Below, piece after piece: positions 36,281-45,494 of a stretch of DNA of 64,000 nt. This stretch comes from Micromonospora sp. ATCC 39149. GTDB taxonomy: Bacteria > Actinomycetota > Actinomycetes > Mycobacteriales > Micromonosporaceae. Where the stretch lies: positions 4,331,303 through 4,395,302 of the forward strand of contig NZ_GG657738.1 of NCBI RefSeq assembly GCF_000158815.1, in the 5' to 3' direction. The notes beneath the pieces are model-generated. The model saw only the letters and a program-made list of their open reading frames with translations. It did not search any database and was not told where the DNA came from. The number at the start of each line of letters is the position of its first letter. Position 1 is the stretch's first letter. The translations under genes were made by a program, and so were the position numbers.

Positions 36281-37561
36281 GTGAGCCAGTTGGCGGCGGC
36301 CGGCGAGGAGTTGGCGTCGGAGGTGGTCGAGCGGACCACCTGCCGGGTGTGTGGCGGGACCCTGCGTACGGTCCTCGACCTCGGTGCCCAGTACCTACAG
36401 GGCAGCTTCGTGAAGCCCGGCGTGTCGGACCCGCCCAGGGTGCGCTTCCCCCTGGAGCTGACCCGGTGCGCGGAACGCGACGGCGGTGACCCGTGCGGCC
36501 TGGTGCAGTTGCGGCACACCCTGCCGGGTGGGCTGCTCTACGACACCTACTGGTACCGCTCGCGGATCAACGACACGATGCGCCGGCATCTCGCCGACGT
36601 CGTGGACGCGGCGGTCGAGGTGTTGGGGGAGCGGCCCGGCAAGGTGCTCGACATCGGCTGCAACGACGGCACCCTGCTGGGCAACCTGACCGACGCGCAG
36701 CGGTGGGGCATCGACCCCTCCAGCGCCGCCGACGACGCGCCCGACGACTTCAATCTGATCCGCGACTTCTTCCCCAGCCCCGAGCTGGTCCCGCACGCGG
36801 GCAGCTTCGACCTGGTCACCTCGATCGCGATGTTCTACGACGTCGAGGACCCGGTGGAGTTCGCCCGTCAGGTCGAGGCGCTGCTCGCCCCGGGCGGGGT
36901 CTGGGTGGTCGAGGTCGCCTACCTGCCGGCGATGCTGGAGATCGCCGGCTACGACAGCATCTGCCACGAGCACCTGTCCTACTACTCGCTGGCCACGCTG
37001 AGCCGCATTCTGGGCGCGGCGGGCCTGGAGATCGTCCGTGCCAGCCTCAACGGGGTGAACGGCGGCTCGATCTGCTGCGTGGTCACCCGGGCCGGTGAGG
37101 TGGGCGGCCGGGCCGACGGTTCGGTCAAGGCACTCGCCGACCGGGAGCTGGCGCTGGGGCTGGACGGCGACGCCCCGTACCAGCGCTTCGCCGAGCAGGT
37201 GCGCCAGCACCGTGACGAGGTGAGCGCCCTGCTGCGCGAGCTGCGGGGCCAGGGCCGCACGGTGCACGTCTACGGCGCGTCGACGAAGGGCAACACCCTC
37301 CTGCAGTTCTGCGGCATAGACCGCGAGCTCATCCGGTACGCCGCGGAGCGCAATCCGGACAAGGTGGGCGCGCGCACCCTCGGCACGGACATCGAAATCA
37401 TCAGCGAGCAGGAGTCGCGGGCGGCCCGCCCGGACTACTACCTGGTCCTGCCCTGGCACTTCCGGGACGAGATCGTCGCCCGGGAGGCGGAGATGCTGGC
37501 CAGCGGCACCCGGTTGATCTTTCCGCTGCCCCGGGTCGAGACGGTCGGCCGACCGGGATGA
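36281..37561 (+). CDS. NDP-hexose C-methyltransferase (EvaC/TylC3 type)
   Basis: 426 residues from GTG 36281, with AGGAGG upstream. Three parts as in sugar C-methyltransferases: an N-terminal zinc-binding domain with C21-x2-C24 (TTCRVCGG) and further Cys in RCAERDGGDPC, a central SAM domain (KVLDIGCNDGTLLGNL, FDLVTSIAMFYDVEDP), and a C-terminal Rossmann-like domain (TVHVYGASTKGNTLLQFCGI). The catalytic YDSICHEHLSYYSL segment is conserved. It probably installs the C-3 methyl of D-evalose, as AviG1 does in avilamycin, or of evernitrose. Confidence 0.92.
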   Translation: MSQLAAAGEELASEVVERTTCRVCGGTLRTVLDLGAQYLQGSFVKPGVSDPPRVRFPLELTRCAERDGGDPCGLVQLRHTLPGGLLYDTYWYRSRINDTMRRHLADVVDAAVEVLGERPGKVLDIGCNDGTLLGNLTDAQRWGIDPSSAADDAPDDFNLIRDFFPSPELVPHAGSFDLVTSIAMFYDVEDPVEFARQVEALLAPGGVWVVEVAYLPAMLEIAGYDSICHEHLSYYSLATLSRILGAAGLEIVRASLNGVNGGSICCVVTRAGEVGGRADGSVKALADRELALGLDGDAPYQRFAEQVRQHRDEVSALLRELRGQGRTVHVYGASTKGNTLLQFCGIDRELIRYAAERNPDKVGARTLGTDIEIISEQESRAARPDYYLVLPWHFRDEIVAREAEMLASGTRLIFPLPRVETVGRPG

Positions 37562-37593
37562 CACCGCCCCCACCACCGAGGTGATCAACTTTC

Positions 37594-38787
37594 ATGACTG
37601 ACCCGGAAGCCCGGTCCCGGACCATGTGCGTGCTGCCCTGGATCCATCTCTGCGCGTCCATCGACGGTGTCTACGGGCGGTGCTGCGTGGACGACTCGAT
37701 GTACCACAACAAGCTGTACGAGCAGGAGGAGGAGCCGGAGTTCCTGCTCAACGACGACGCCGTCGGCTGCTCGCCGCGGTCCCGCTACGCGGCGGACAAC
37801 CCCGGCCGGGTGATGGGCCTGGCGGACGCCTTCAACAGCCCCAACATGCGCCGGACCCGGCTGGCGATGCTGGCCGGGGAGCGGGTCGACGCCTGCTCCT
37901 ACTGCTACCACCGCGAGGACCACGGCGCGCTGTCGTACCGGCAGGAGATCAACCAGCGGTTCCGGGACATCGCCGACCCCGACCGGCTGGCCGCCCGCAC
38001 CGCGCCCGACGGCACCGTCGAGGACTTCCCGTTCTTCCTCGACATCCGGTTCGGCAACACCTGCAACCTGCGGTGCGTGATGTGCGCGTACCCGGTCAGC
38101 TCGGGCTGGGGCGCCAAGAAGCGGCCGGCCTGGTCGTCCGCGGTCATCGACGCCTACCGGGACGACGACGAGCTGTGGCAGACCCTGCGCGAGAACGCCC
38201 ACCTCATCCGGCGGCTGTACTTCGCCGGTGGGGAGCCGTTCATGCAGCCGGGCCACTTCGCCCTGCTCGACCTGCTGGTGGAGACGGGTAACGCCGGCAA
38301 CGTCGACGTCGTCTACAACTCCAACCTCACCGTGTTGCCGGAGTCGGTCTTCGACCGGTTCCGGCACTTCAAGAGCATCGGCATCGGCGCCTCCTGCGAC
38401 GGCTACGGCGAGGTGTTCGAGCGGATCCGGCAGGGCGCGAAGTGGGAGACCTTCATCGCGAACGTCCGCCGGGCCCGCTCGGAGGTCAACCTCTGGCTCC
38501 AGGTGGCACCCCAGCGGGACAACGTCTGGGGGCTGCGCGACCTGCTGGAGTTCGCCCGGGCCGAGGGGCTCGACGTGGACCTGGCCAACGTGGTGCAGTG
38601 GCCGGCCGAGATGTCGGTGCTCAGCCTGCCCGAGGAGGACAAGGTTCGGGCCACCGGGGAGCTGACCTCCCTCATCGATTGGTGCGCCGGGCTGGGCTGG
38701 GAGAAGCCCGCCGCCGACCTGCGGGCCCTGCGGACCTTCATGAACTCGGCCGACCCGGTGGACCTGCCGCCCGAGATCGCGGCCTGA
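37594..38787 (+). CDS. Radical SAM enzyme, AviX12-like epimerase
   Basis: 397 residues from ATG 37594. The radical SAM cluster motif is C157-x3-C161-x2-C164 in TCNLRCVMCAYPV, followed by LYFAGGEPFMQPG (GGE motif). Upstream lie cysteines in MCVLPWIHLCASIDG, GRCCVDD and DACSYCYHRE, a twitch/SPASM-like set that would bind an additional iron-sulfur cluster. In avilamycin the radical SAM protein AviX12 is known to epimerise a glucosyl unit to mannosyl at a late stage. By cluster context this is the likely counterpart. Follows the C-methyltransferase after 32 bp. Confidence 0.85.
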   Translation: MTDPEARSRTMCVLPWIHLCASIDGVYGRCCVDDSMYHNKLYEQEEEPEFLLNDDAVGCSPRSRYAADNPGRVMGLADAFNSPNMRRTRLAMLAGERVDACSYCYHREDHGALSYRQEINQRFRDIADPDRLAARTAPDGTVEDFPFFLDIRFGNTCNLRCVMCAYPVSSGWGAKKRPAWSSAVIDAYRDDDELWQTLRENAHLIRRLYFAGGEPFMQPGHFALLDLLVETGNAGNVDVVYNSNLTVLPESVFDRFRHFKSIGIGASCDGYGEVFERIRQGAKWETFIANVRRARSEVNLWLQVAPQRDNVWGLRDLLEFARAEGLDVDLANVVQWPAEMSVLSLPEEDKVRATGELTSLIDWCAGLGWEKPAADLRALRTFMNSADPVDLPPEIAA

Positions 38788-38833
38788 CCACCGGCGGGCC
38801 CGGCCGGGCGTCGAGACGAAAGGAACAACGACC

Positions 38834-40171
38834 GTGATCGTGGCCGCGCCGGTGCCCCCGCTGGGCTCCCACCAGCTACTGCTGTTCCTGCTCCAGGTGG
38901 GCCTGCTGCTGCTGCTCGCCGTCGTCCTGGGACGGGTGGCGCAACGCTTCGGCCTGCCGGCGGTGGTCGGTGAGCTGCTGACCGGGGTGCTGCTCGGCCC
39001 CTCGGTGCTGGGGGCCCTGGCACCCGACATCGGACGGTGGCTGCTGCCCGCCGACCCCGACCAGGTCCACCTGCTCGACGCCATCGGTCAGTTCGGCGTC
39101 GTACTGCTGGTCGCCGTGGCCGGTCTGCACCTGGACCTGCGGCTGGTCCGGCGGCGGGCCGGCACGATCGGCGCGGTGGCCGTCGGCGGCCTCGCGGTGC
39201 CCCTCGGCCTGGGCATCGCCGCCGGCCTGCTGGCCCCGGCGGCGCTTCTCGCGGCCGGGCAGGAGCGGACTGTCTTCGCGCTGTTCGTCGGCGTGGCGAT
39301 GGCGGTCAGCGCCGTGCCGGTGATCGCGAAGACGCTCACCGACATGCGCCTGCTGCACCGCGACGTGGGGCAGATCATCCTGGCTGCGGCGTCGCTGGAG
39401 GACGCTGCGGCCTGGTTCCTGCTGTCGCTCATCTCGTCGGTGGCGGTGAGCACCCTCACCGCCGGGCAGGTGGTGACCGCCCTGCTTTACCTCGTGGCCT
39501 ACCTCGCGGTGGCCGTCCTGGTCGGCCGGCCGGTGACCCGGCGCGCCATGCGCTGGGCGAACGCCCAGCCCGACGGCGGGGCCGCCAGCGCCGTCGCCGT
39601 GGTGATCGTGCTGGCCTTCGCGGCGGGGGCGCACGCGCTGGGCCTGGAGGCGATCTTCGGCGCGCTGGTGGCGGGTGTCCTGATCGGCCTTCCCGGCAAC
39701 GGGGAGCCGGCCCGGCTGGCACCGCTGCGCACGGTGGTGCTGTCCGTGCTCGCCCCGATCTTCCTGGCCAGCGCGGGGCTCCGGGTCGATCTGCGTGCCC
39801 TCGCCGACCCGGAGGTGCTCGCCGCCGGGGCGGTGATCCTGGCGCTCGCCGTGCTCGGCAAGTACACCGGCGCGTACCTGGGTGCACGGCTGGCCCGGCA
39901 GAGCCACTGGGAGGGCGTCGCCCTCGGCGCCGGGCTCAACGCGCGCGGTGCCGTGGAGATCATCATCGCGATGGTCGGGCTGCGCCTGGGCGTGCTGAAC
40001 ACCGCCTCATACACCATCGTGGTGCTGGTCGCGGTCGTCACCTCGGTCATGGCGCCGCCGATGCTGCGCGTCGCCATGCGGCGGGTCGAACAGAACGCCG
40101 AGGAGACCCTGCGGGAGAGCCGCCACCTGGAGTGGGCCGCCACCCCTGCGGTGGACCAGCGGCCGGGCTGA
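38834..40171 (+). CDS. Cation/proton antiporter (CPA2, Kef-like)
   Basis: 445 residues, start at GTG 38834 with GAAAGGAAC upstream. Twelve or so TM helices, beginning LLLFLLQVGLLLLLAVVLGR, with the family segments GELLTGVLLGPSVLG and the two-acid ion-binding segment in AAASLEDAAAWFLLSLIS. Only the membrane domain is present: no TrkA-N regulatory domain. Similar antiporters occur in orthosomycin clusters; a role in export or ion balance is inferred. It is the last gene of the plus-strand run and is followed by a strong terminator. Confidence 0.88.
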   Translation: MIVAAPVPPLGSHQLLLFLLQVGLLLLLAVVLGRVAQRFGLPAVVGELLTGVLLGPSVLGALAPDIGRWLLPADPDQVHLLDAIGQFGVVLLVAVAGLHLDLRLVRRRAGTIGAVAVGGLAVPLGLGIAAGLLAPAALLAAGQERTVFALFVGVAMAVSAVPVIAKTLTDMRLLHRDVGQIILAAASLEDAAAWFLLSLISSVAVSTLTAGQVVTALLYLVAYLAVAVLVGRPVTRRAMRWANAQPDGGAASAVAVVIVLAFAAGAHALGLEAIFGALVAGVLIGLPGNGEPARLAPLRTVVLSVLAPIFLASAGLRVDLRALADPEVLAAGAVILALAVLGKYTGAYLGARLARQSHWEGVALGAGLNARGAVEIIIAMVGLRLGVLNTASYTIVVLVAVVTSVMAPPMLRVAMRRVEQNAEETLRESRHLEWAATPAVDQRPG

Positions 40172-40198
40172 CCCCGCCACCTGAAGATCCGTCGACAG

Positions 40199-40235
40199 CA
40201 GGGAGGGCCCGTGCGGAACGCACGGGCCCTCCCTG
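40199..40235. terminator. Bidirectional terminator, perfect 17-bp hairpin
   Basis: CAGGGAGGGCCCGTGCG pairs perfectly with CGCACGGGCCCTCCCTG around the loop GAA. It is centred in the 77-bp gap between the converging antiporter and polyketide synthase genes and can end both transcripts. Confidence 0.85.
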
Positions 40236-40248
40236 TCGTCGCGGATCC

Positions 40249-43200
40249 TCACTCCTGCGGGGTGCTCAACAGCTCCACCAGGTGGTCGGCGATGGCGGCG
40301 ACGGTGGGCCGCTGCCAGAAGACGGTCGGGGAGAGGCTCCGCCCGGTGCGCTTCTCCAGGCGTCGCCGGATCACCACCGTCATCACCGAGTCGAGGCCCT
40401 GCTCGGCCAGCGGCCGGCGGGGATGCAGGTCGTCGGCGTCGAGTCGCATCTCCCCGGCGATCTGCCGGCGCACCTCGTCGAACACCCGCTCGTGCAGTTC
40501 CTCGTCGGACAGGCCGGCGAAGGAGACCGCCTCCTCCACCTCGCCGGAACTGTCCTGCGCCGGGGCGACCGGCTGGTCGATCACCGGGTAGCGCAGCCCG
40601 GGAAGGCTGGCCACGACCCGGCCCTGAGCATCCGCGACCAGCGCGTTCGCCGTGTCGGGCCGGTCTGGGTCGAGGGCGACCTCGATCAGCGTCACCTCCG
40701 GTGGCTCGCCGGTGAGCAGCACCTCGTCGACGTACACCACCATGCGTAGCTGCGGCACGCCGGGGAAGACGGCGGGGGCGACCGACATGACGGCGTCCAG
40801 CACCGGCGCCCAGGTGGACGAGTCGGCCGAGCGCACCCGCGCGCGGAGCACGCCGTACCCGGAGAGCAGCTCCTCCACCGACCAGTCGAATCCCGTCGAC
40901 GGCACCCCGACCTCGGCGAGCCGGCGGTGGATGGAGCCCGGGTCGCCCGGTTCCATCCGGTGGTCGTCGGGGTCGGCCAACGCCCGCGCGGCGAGCACCG
41001 TGGCGTCGGCGTCGGCCACCGTGGCGTCGGTGTGGATCAGCCAGTCCCGGCTCGGGTCGGCCTCCGCGTCGACGGAACGGGACGCCAGCCGCACCTCGGC
41101 ACCGTCCCGCACCACCTGGACCTCGTGCAGCCCGGCGGTCATCAGCGGGTACCGCATCGACAAGCCGGTCAGCAGCGGCCGGCCGTCGCCCCGCCCGGCG
41201 GCAGCCATGAGGGTCTCCACCAGCACGGCCGCCGGAACGATCTCCACGCCGTTGAGGGCGTGGCTGCCCGGGTACGGGCGGCTGGCGTCGTTCGAGTGCG
41301 GTGCGCCACACCCGCACGTCGCTGCCCGCCACGTTGTTCGACCGCGCAAAAGAAAGAGGTGTGCGACGCGGGGTCGTGGCCCCGGCCCGTGGCGGCGGCC
41401 GGCGTCGGCCAGTGCCAGTGACTCCGGTGCCGCCAGGGGTAGCCGGGCAGGGTGACCAGCGGCCCGGACGGATGCACCCGGCCCCAGTCGACCGCGACCC
41501 CGTGGCAGTGCGCGGCCCCCAGGCTGGACAGGAAGGCCTGCGCCTCCGGGGTGTCGCGGCGCAGGGTGCCGCCGACGAAGACCTCGTCGTCGAGGCTTCC
41601 GGCCAGCGTCTCGTGGATCGAGTGGGTCACCACCGGGTGCGGGGAGACCTCGATGAAGGCCCGGTGTCCGTCGGAGACGGCGGCGGCCACCGCTGCGGCG
41701 AGCCGGACCGGGTTGCGCAGATTCGCGGCCCAGTACTCGCCGTCGGCGGTGATCGGGGCCCGCGGGTCGGCCAGCGCCGTGCTGTAGATCGGCACCCGGG
41801 GTGCGCGGGCGGTGAAGTCGACGGCGGCGCGCAGCCGGTCGAGCAGCGGATCCATGTGCGGGCTGTGGAAGGCCACGTCGGAGGCGACCCGGCGTACGCC
41901 CAGGCCCTCCTCGGTCCACTCGGCGACCAGCGCGTCCAGCGCGGCCGGGTCGCCGGAGACCACGGTCGACGAGGGGGAGGAGGCGATCGCGGCGACCACG
42001 TCGACGCGGCCGGCCAGCCTGGCCGCGACCTCCTCGAAGGGCAGCGTCACCAGGGCCATCGCGCCCTGGCCGGCGACCTCGCGCAGCAGCAGGGAACGAC
42101 GGCAGATCAGCCGTGCGCCGTCGGCCACGGTCAGGATGCCGGCGGTCACCGCCGCGGCGATCTCTCCGACCGAGTGGCCGATCACCGCGTCCGGCTCGAC
42201 TCCCCTCGCTCGCCACATCTCGGCCAGGCCGAGCTGCATCGCGAAGATCATTGTCTGGGTCCGGTCGACGGCCTCGTAGTCGCCGTCGAGGATCGCCTGG
42301 CGGGGTGAGAAACCGATCTCGTCGAGGAAGATCTGCTCGATGCGGTCGATCGCGTCCGCGAAGGCCGGCTCCGTGGCCAGCAGTTCCCGCCCCATGCCCG
42401 TCCACTGCGACCCGTGCCCGGAGAACACCCACACCGTGCGGGGCGGCTCCGCCACCGGGCTTCCGGTACGCACCCGGTCGTGCGGCCTGTCGTCGGCGAG
42501 CGCCGCGAACGCCGCGACCAGGTCGTCCCGGCCGGCGGCCACCGCCACCGCCCGGTGGGTCAGGTGCGAACGCCGCCGAGCCAGGGTGTGCCCGAGCGCG
42601 GCGAGGTCGACATCCGGGACGATCCCGGCCAGGGCGCGGGCCCGCTCGCGAAGGGAGTGCGCGGAGCCGGCGGAGATCGGGAACAGCGTCTCGCCGGTCA
42701 GCGCCGGGGCCGGCTCGGCGGCGACCGGCGGGGCCTGTTCCAGCACCACGTGCGCCACGGTGCCGCCGTAGCCGAAGCCGGAGACTCCGGCGCGGCGCGG
42801 CCCCGGCCGGTCCGGCCAGGGCTGGTTGCGGGTGACCAGGCGCAGCCGCAGCCGCTTCCACTCGATGTCCGGGTTGACCTCGGTGACCAGCAGGGTGGCG
42901 GGCACCTCGGCCCGGTTCAGCGCCAGGACCGCCTTGATGACGCCTGCGACGCCGGCCGCGCCCTCCAGGTGGCCGATGTTGGACTTGACCGAACCGATCA
43001 GGCAGGGCTCGTCGTCCGGGCGGTCCTGCCCGTAGACCGAGCCGATCGCCGCGGCCTCCATCGGGTCACCGAGCGGGGTGCCGGTGCCGTGCGCCTCGAT
43101 GTAGTCGACGCTGCCGGCCTCGATGCCGGCCGAGCGCAGGGCGCGGACCATCACGTGCTCCTGGGCCTGGCCGCACGGTGCCATGATCCCGTTGGTCCGG

Positions 43201-44054
43201 CCGTCCTGGTTGACGGCGCTGCCCCGCAGCACGGCCAGCACCCGGTCCCCGTCCCGCTGGGCGTCGGAGAGCAGCTTGAGCACGAGGACGCCGCACCCCT
43301 CGCCACGACCGTAGCCGTCGGCGGTGGCGTCGAAGGACTTGCTGCGCCCGTCGGGTGCCAGGGCACCGGCCGAGCCGAGGGTGATCGACTGCCCGGGCGT
43401 GACGATCAGGTTGACCCCGCCGGCGAGGGCCAGCGTGCTCTCGCCCAGCCGCAGGCTCTGCGCGGCGAGGTGCAACGCGACCAGCGACGCCGAGCAGGCG
43501 GTGTCGATCGACAGGCTCGGCCCGCGCAGGTCGAGCACGTGGGAGACCCGGTTGGCGACGGCGCAGGTGGCGGCGCCGATGCCCGTCCAGGCGTCGATGT
43601 GCGGCAGGTCCTCCAACTGGTGGCCGCCGTAGTCGTAGGTGCACACGCCGGCGAAGACGCCGACGTCGGTGCCGGCCAGGGTGCGGGGCGGGATCCCGGC
43701 GTCCTCCAGCGCCTGCCAGGTCACCTCCAGCATGAGCCGCTGCTGCGGGTCCATCAGCTCGGCCTCGCGCGGGGAGATGCCGAAGAAGTCCGCGTCGAAG
43801 CCGGAGATGTCGGCCAGGAAGTTGCCCGCCCGGGTGGCCGACCGGAGCGCGGACTCGAACGCCGGACCCAGGTCGCGGTACGCGCTCCAGCGCTCCTCGG
43901 GCACCGTCCCGGTGGTGTTGCGACCCCCGGTGAGCAGGTCCCAGAACTCGTCGGGCGAGTTGACGTCGCCCGGGAACCGGCAGCCGATCCCCACCACGGC
44001 GACCGCCTCGGACGCCACCGGACGCAACCGGTCCTTCTCTGCTTCCACAATCAT
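40249..44054 (-). CDS. Iterative type I PKS, orsellinic acid synthase (AviM/EvrJ/CalO5 family), two frameshifts
   Basis: About 1268 codons from ATG 44054; GTG 44048 has the better ribosome spacing. Domains: KS (Cys187 in DTACSASL, His322 in EAHGTGT, His362 in NIGHLEG), AT (Ser628 in GHSVGE; malonyl-type VAFHS), a DH-like domain with HALNGVEIVP, and an ACP with Ser in EQGLDSVMT near 40400. There is no KR or TE, which matches bacterial orsellinate synthases. The reading frame changes at about 41345-41358 (an AT-rich run where ...LLGARS is expected) and again at about 41285-41292. Read with two single-base corrections, the protein is continuous. Sequencing error or recent inactivation cannot be told apart here. 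Product: orsellinic acid, precursor of the dichloroisoeverninate ester. Confidence 0.88.
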
Positions 44055-44106
44055 CCCCTGCTGTCGGTTTGCTGGGCTGGGCGGGCCGCCGCAGGTGTCC
44101 AGCGGG

Positions 44107-45141
44107 TCACTCCCGCCACGTCGGCGACTCGATCACCTGGACGATCGCGCACGACACCACCACGCCCGGCGCGGTGCCGAGGGTCAGCAGGTGATCGCCG
44201 GGGCCGAGGCCCCCCGTCCTGGCCAGGTGTTCCAGGGCCAGCAAGGGGTCGCTCGCCCCGCAGTGCCCGATCCGGCGACCGAAGTCGAAGGTGGACCGGC
44301 TCATGGGCAGGCCCCAGTTGGCCAGGCAGCGCTGCTCCATGATCTCCCGGGAAAAGTTCATGAAGGCGACCCTGGCGAGGTCGCCGACCTCGATCTCCGC
44401 CTCGGCGAGGGCGCGCCCCACGACCTCCTCGATGTGGTCGCCGACGTCCGCCATGGCGATCGAGGCGGGGCTGCGGGCGGCGAACTGTTGGTCGATCCGG
44501 GCGGTGAAGTTCAGCTCCCGGCCGGTCAGGACGCTCGGGGGGAACAGCGGCTCGTCGCCCCGGTGCAGCCGCTCGGCCTCCGGGACCGACTTGGTGCAGA
44601 CCGAGCGGAGCCGCGCGAAGCCGGGTCGCTTGGTGAGGATGAGGGCGCTGCCGGCATCGCCACCGATGAAGCCGGGGCCCATCCGCCAGCGGTCGACCAT
44701 CGGGGTGCCGTAGTTGTCGGCGGCGACCAGCAGGGCGCTGGTGCGCTCGGGTACCGCCTGGAGGTGGCTGGCGGCCAGCTCGAACGCGCTGAACATCCCG
44801 TTGCAGCCCTGCCGGATCTCCAACGCCAGCAGGTCGCCGCCGACCAGGTGCCGCTGGAGATAGGAGTGCGGCGGCCAGCCGTCGGGCCCCTGGTGCCAGG
44901 TGCTGGCGTAGAGCAGCAGGTCGAACTCCGTCGGCGAGCCGCCCCAGCGCTTGACCGCCTGTTGGGCGGCGCGCAGCGCCATCTCCGGCGCGGGCAGGTC
45001 GCCGGCGATGGCCGTGCCCGCCAGCTCGTGCAGCTCCACCTGCTCGCGGGAGTAAAGACCGCGGTCGATCGCCCACTCGACGCTCACCGTCGGCGGGACG
45101 AAGGCGCCGACGGCGCCGATGAACAGATCCGGTGTACGCAC
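44107..45141 (-). CDS. KASIII-like acyltransferase (AviN/CerJ type)
   Basis: 344 residues from GTG 45141 (VRTPDLFIGAVGAFVPP), preferred over an ATG at 45183. Thiolase-fold KASIII protein with the nucleophile in LEIRQGCNGMFSAFELA and a distal GHCGASDPLLALEHL, in which the usual Asn of the condensing triad is replaced by Asp. Members with this pattern (CerJ, ChlB3, AviN) transfer acyl groups to sugars instead of condensing carbon chains. It lies 52 bp upstream of the orsellinate synthase on the same strand, so it likely moves the aromatic acid from the ACP to the olivose. Confidence 0.88.
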   Translation of the reverse strand: MRTPDLFIGAVGAFVPPTVSVEWAIDRGLYSREQVELHELAGTAIAGDLPAPEMALRAAQQAVKRWGGSPTEFDLLLYASTWHQGPDGWPPHSYLQRHLVGGDLLALEIRQGCNGMFSAFELAASHLQAVPERTSALLVAADNYGTPMVDRWRMGPGFIGGDAGSALILTKRPGFARLRSVCTKSVPEAERLHRGDEPLFPPSVLTGRELNFTARIDQQFAARSPASIAMADVGDHIEEVVGRALAEAEIEVGDLARVAFMNFSREIMEQRCLANWGLPMSRSTFDFGRRIGHCGASDPLLALEHLARTGGLGPGDHLLTLGTAPGVVVSCAIVQVIESPTWRE

Positions 45142-45332
45142 TGCGCAATCTCCACGATTTCGGCGCACGGGCCCGTGCGGCATCGACCGATCAACTGCTC
45201 GACTGCTCGGCCTCGCCTTCCCTGCGACGGCTCAGGTCGGACGGACGGAATTGGGGGAAGAAAACGAGCCGTCCGGTGCCGGACGGTTCCATTACCCCTT
45301 TCGGACCCTATGAAGGGGGCACGCGAATTCCT

Positions 45333-45348
45333 ATAGAGGTTCACCTAG
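45333..45348. promoter_or_regulatory. CTAG-box F in divergent PKS-operon / RNA methyltransferase promoter
   Basis: ATAGAGGTTCACCTAG, a weaker member (11 of 16) of the cluster's CTAG-type 16-mers. It lies in the 353-bp gap between the acyltransferase start (minus) and the RNA methyltransferase start (plus). Apart from this box and an AT-rich stretch near 45250-45330, I see nothing else in the gap. Confidence 0.3.
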
Positions 45349-45494
45349 TCTTGGCGGGTCCGGTCGGCGTCGGCTCCCCCGTCGGCGGGTCCGGTCGGCG
45401 TCGGCTGCGTCCCGGCGGCGGGTGCGGTGGGTAGGCTCGCGGACGCCGCCGGCACGGCGGCGGGACGACCCGGCGGGGAGAGGATCGGCGGACG

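Noticed and set aside
40007..41332. 441-codon minus-strand frame over the PKS 3' end as a separate gene
   Set aside because: Only its first 17 or so codons match the PKS; it is the middle reading frame between two frameshifts and then a shadow.
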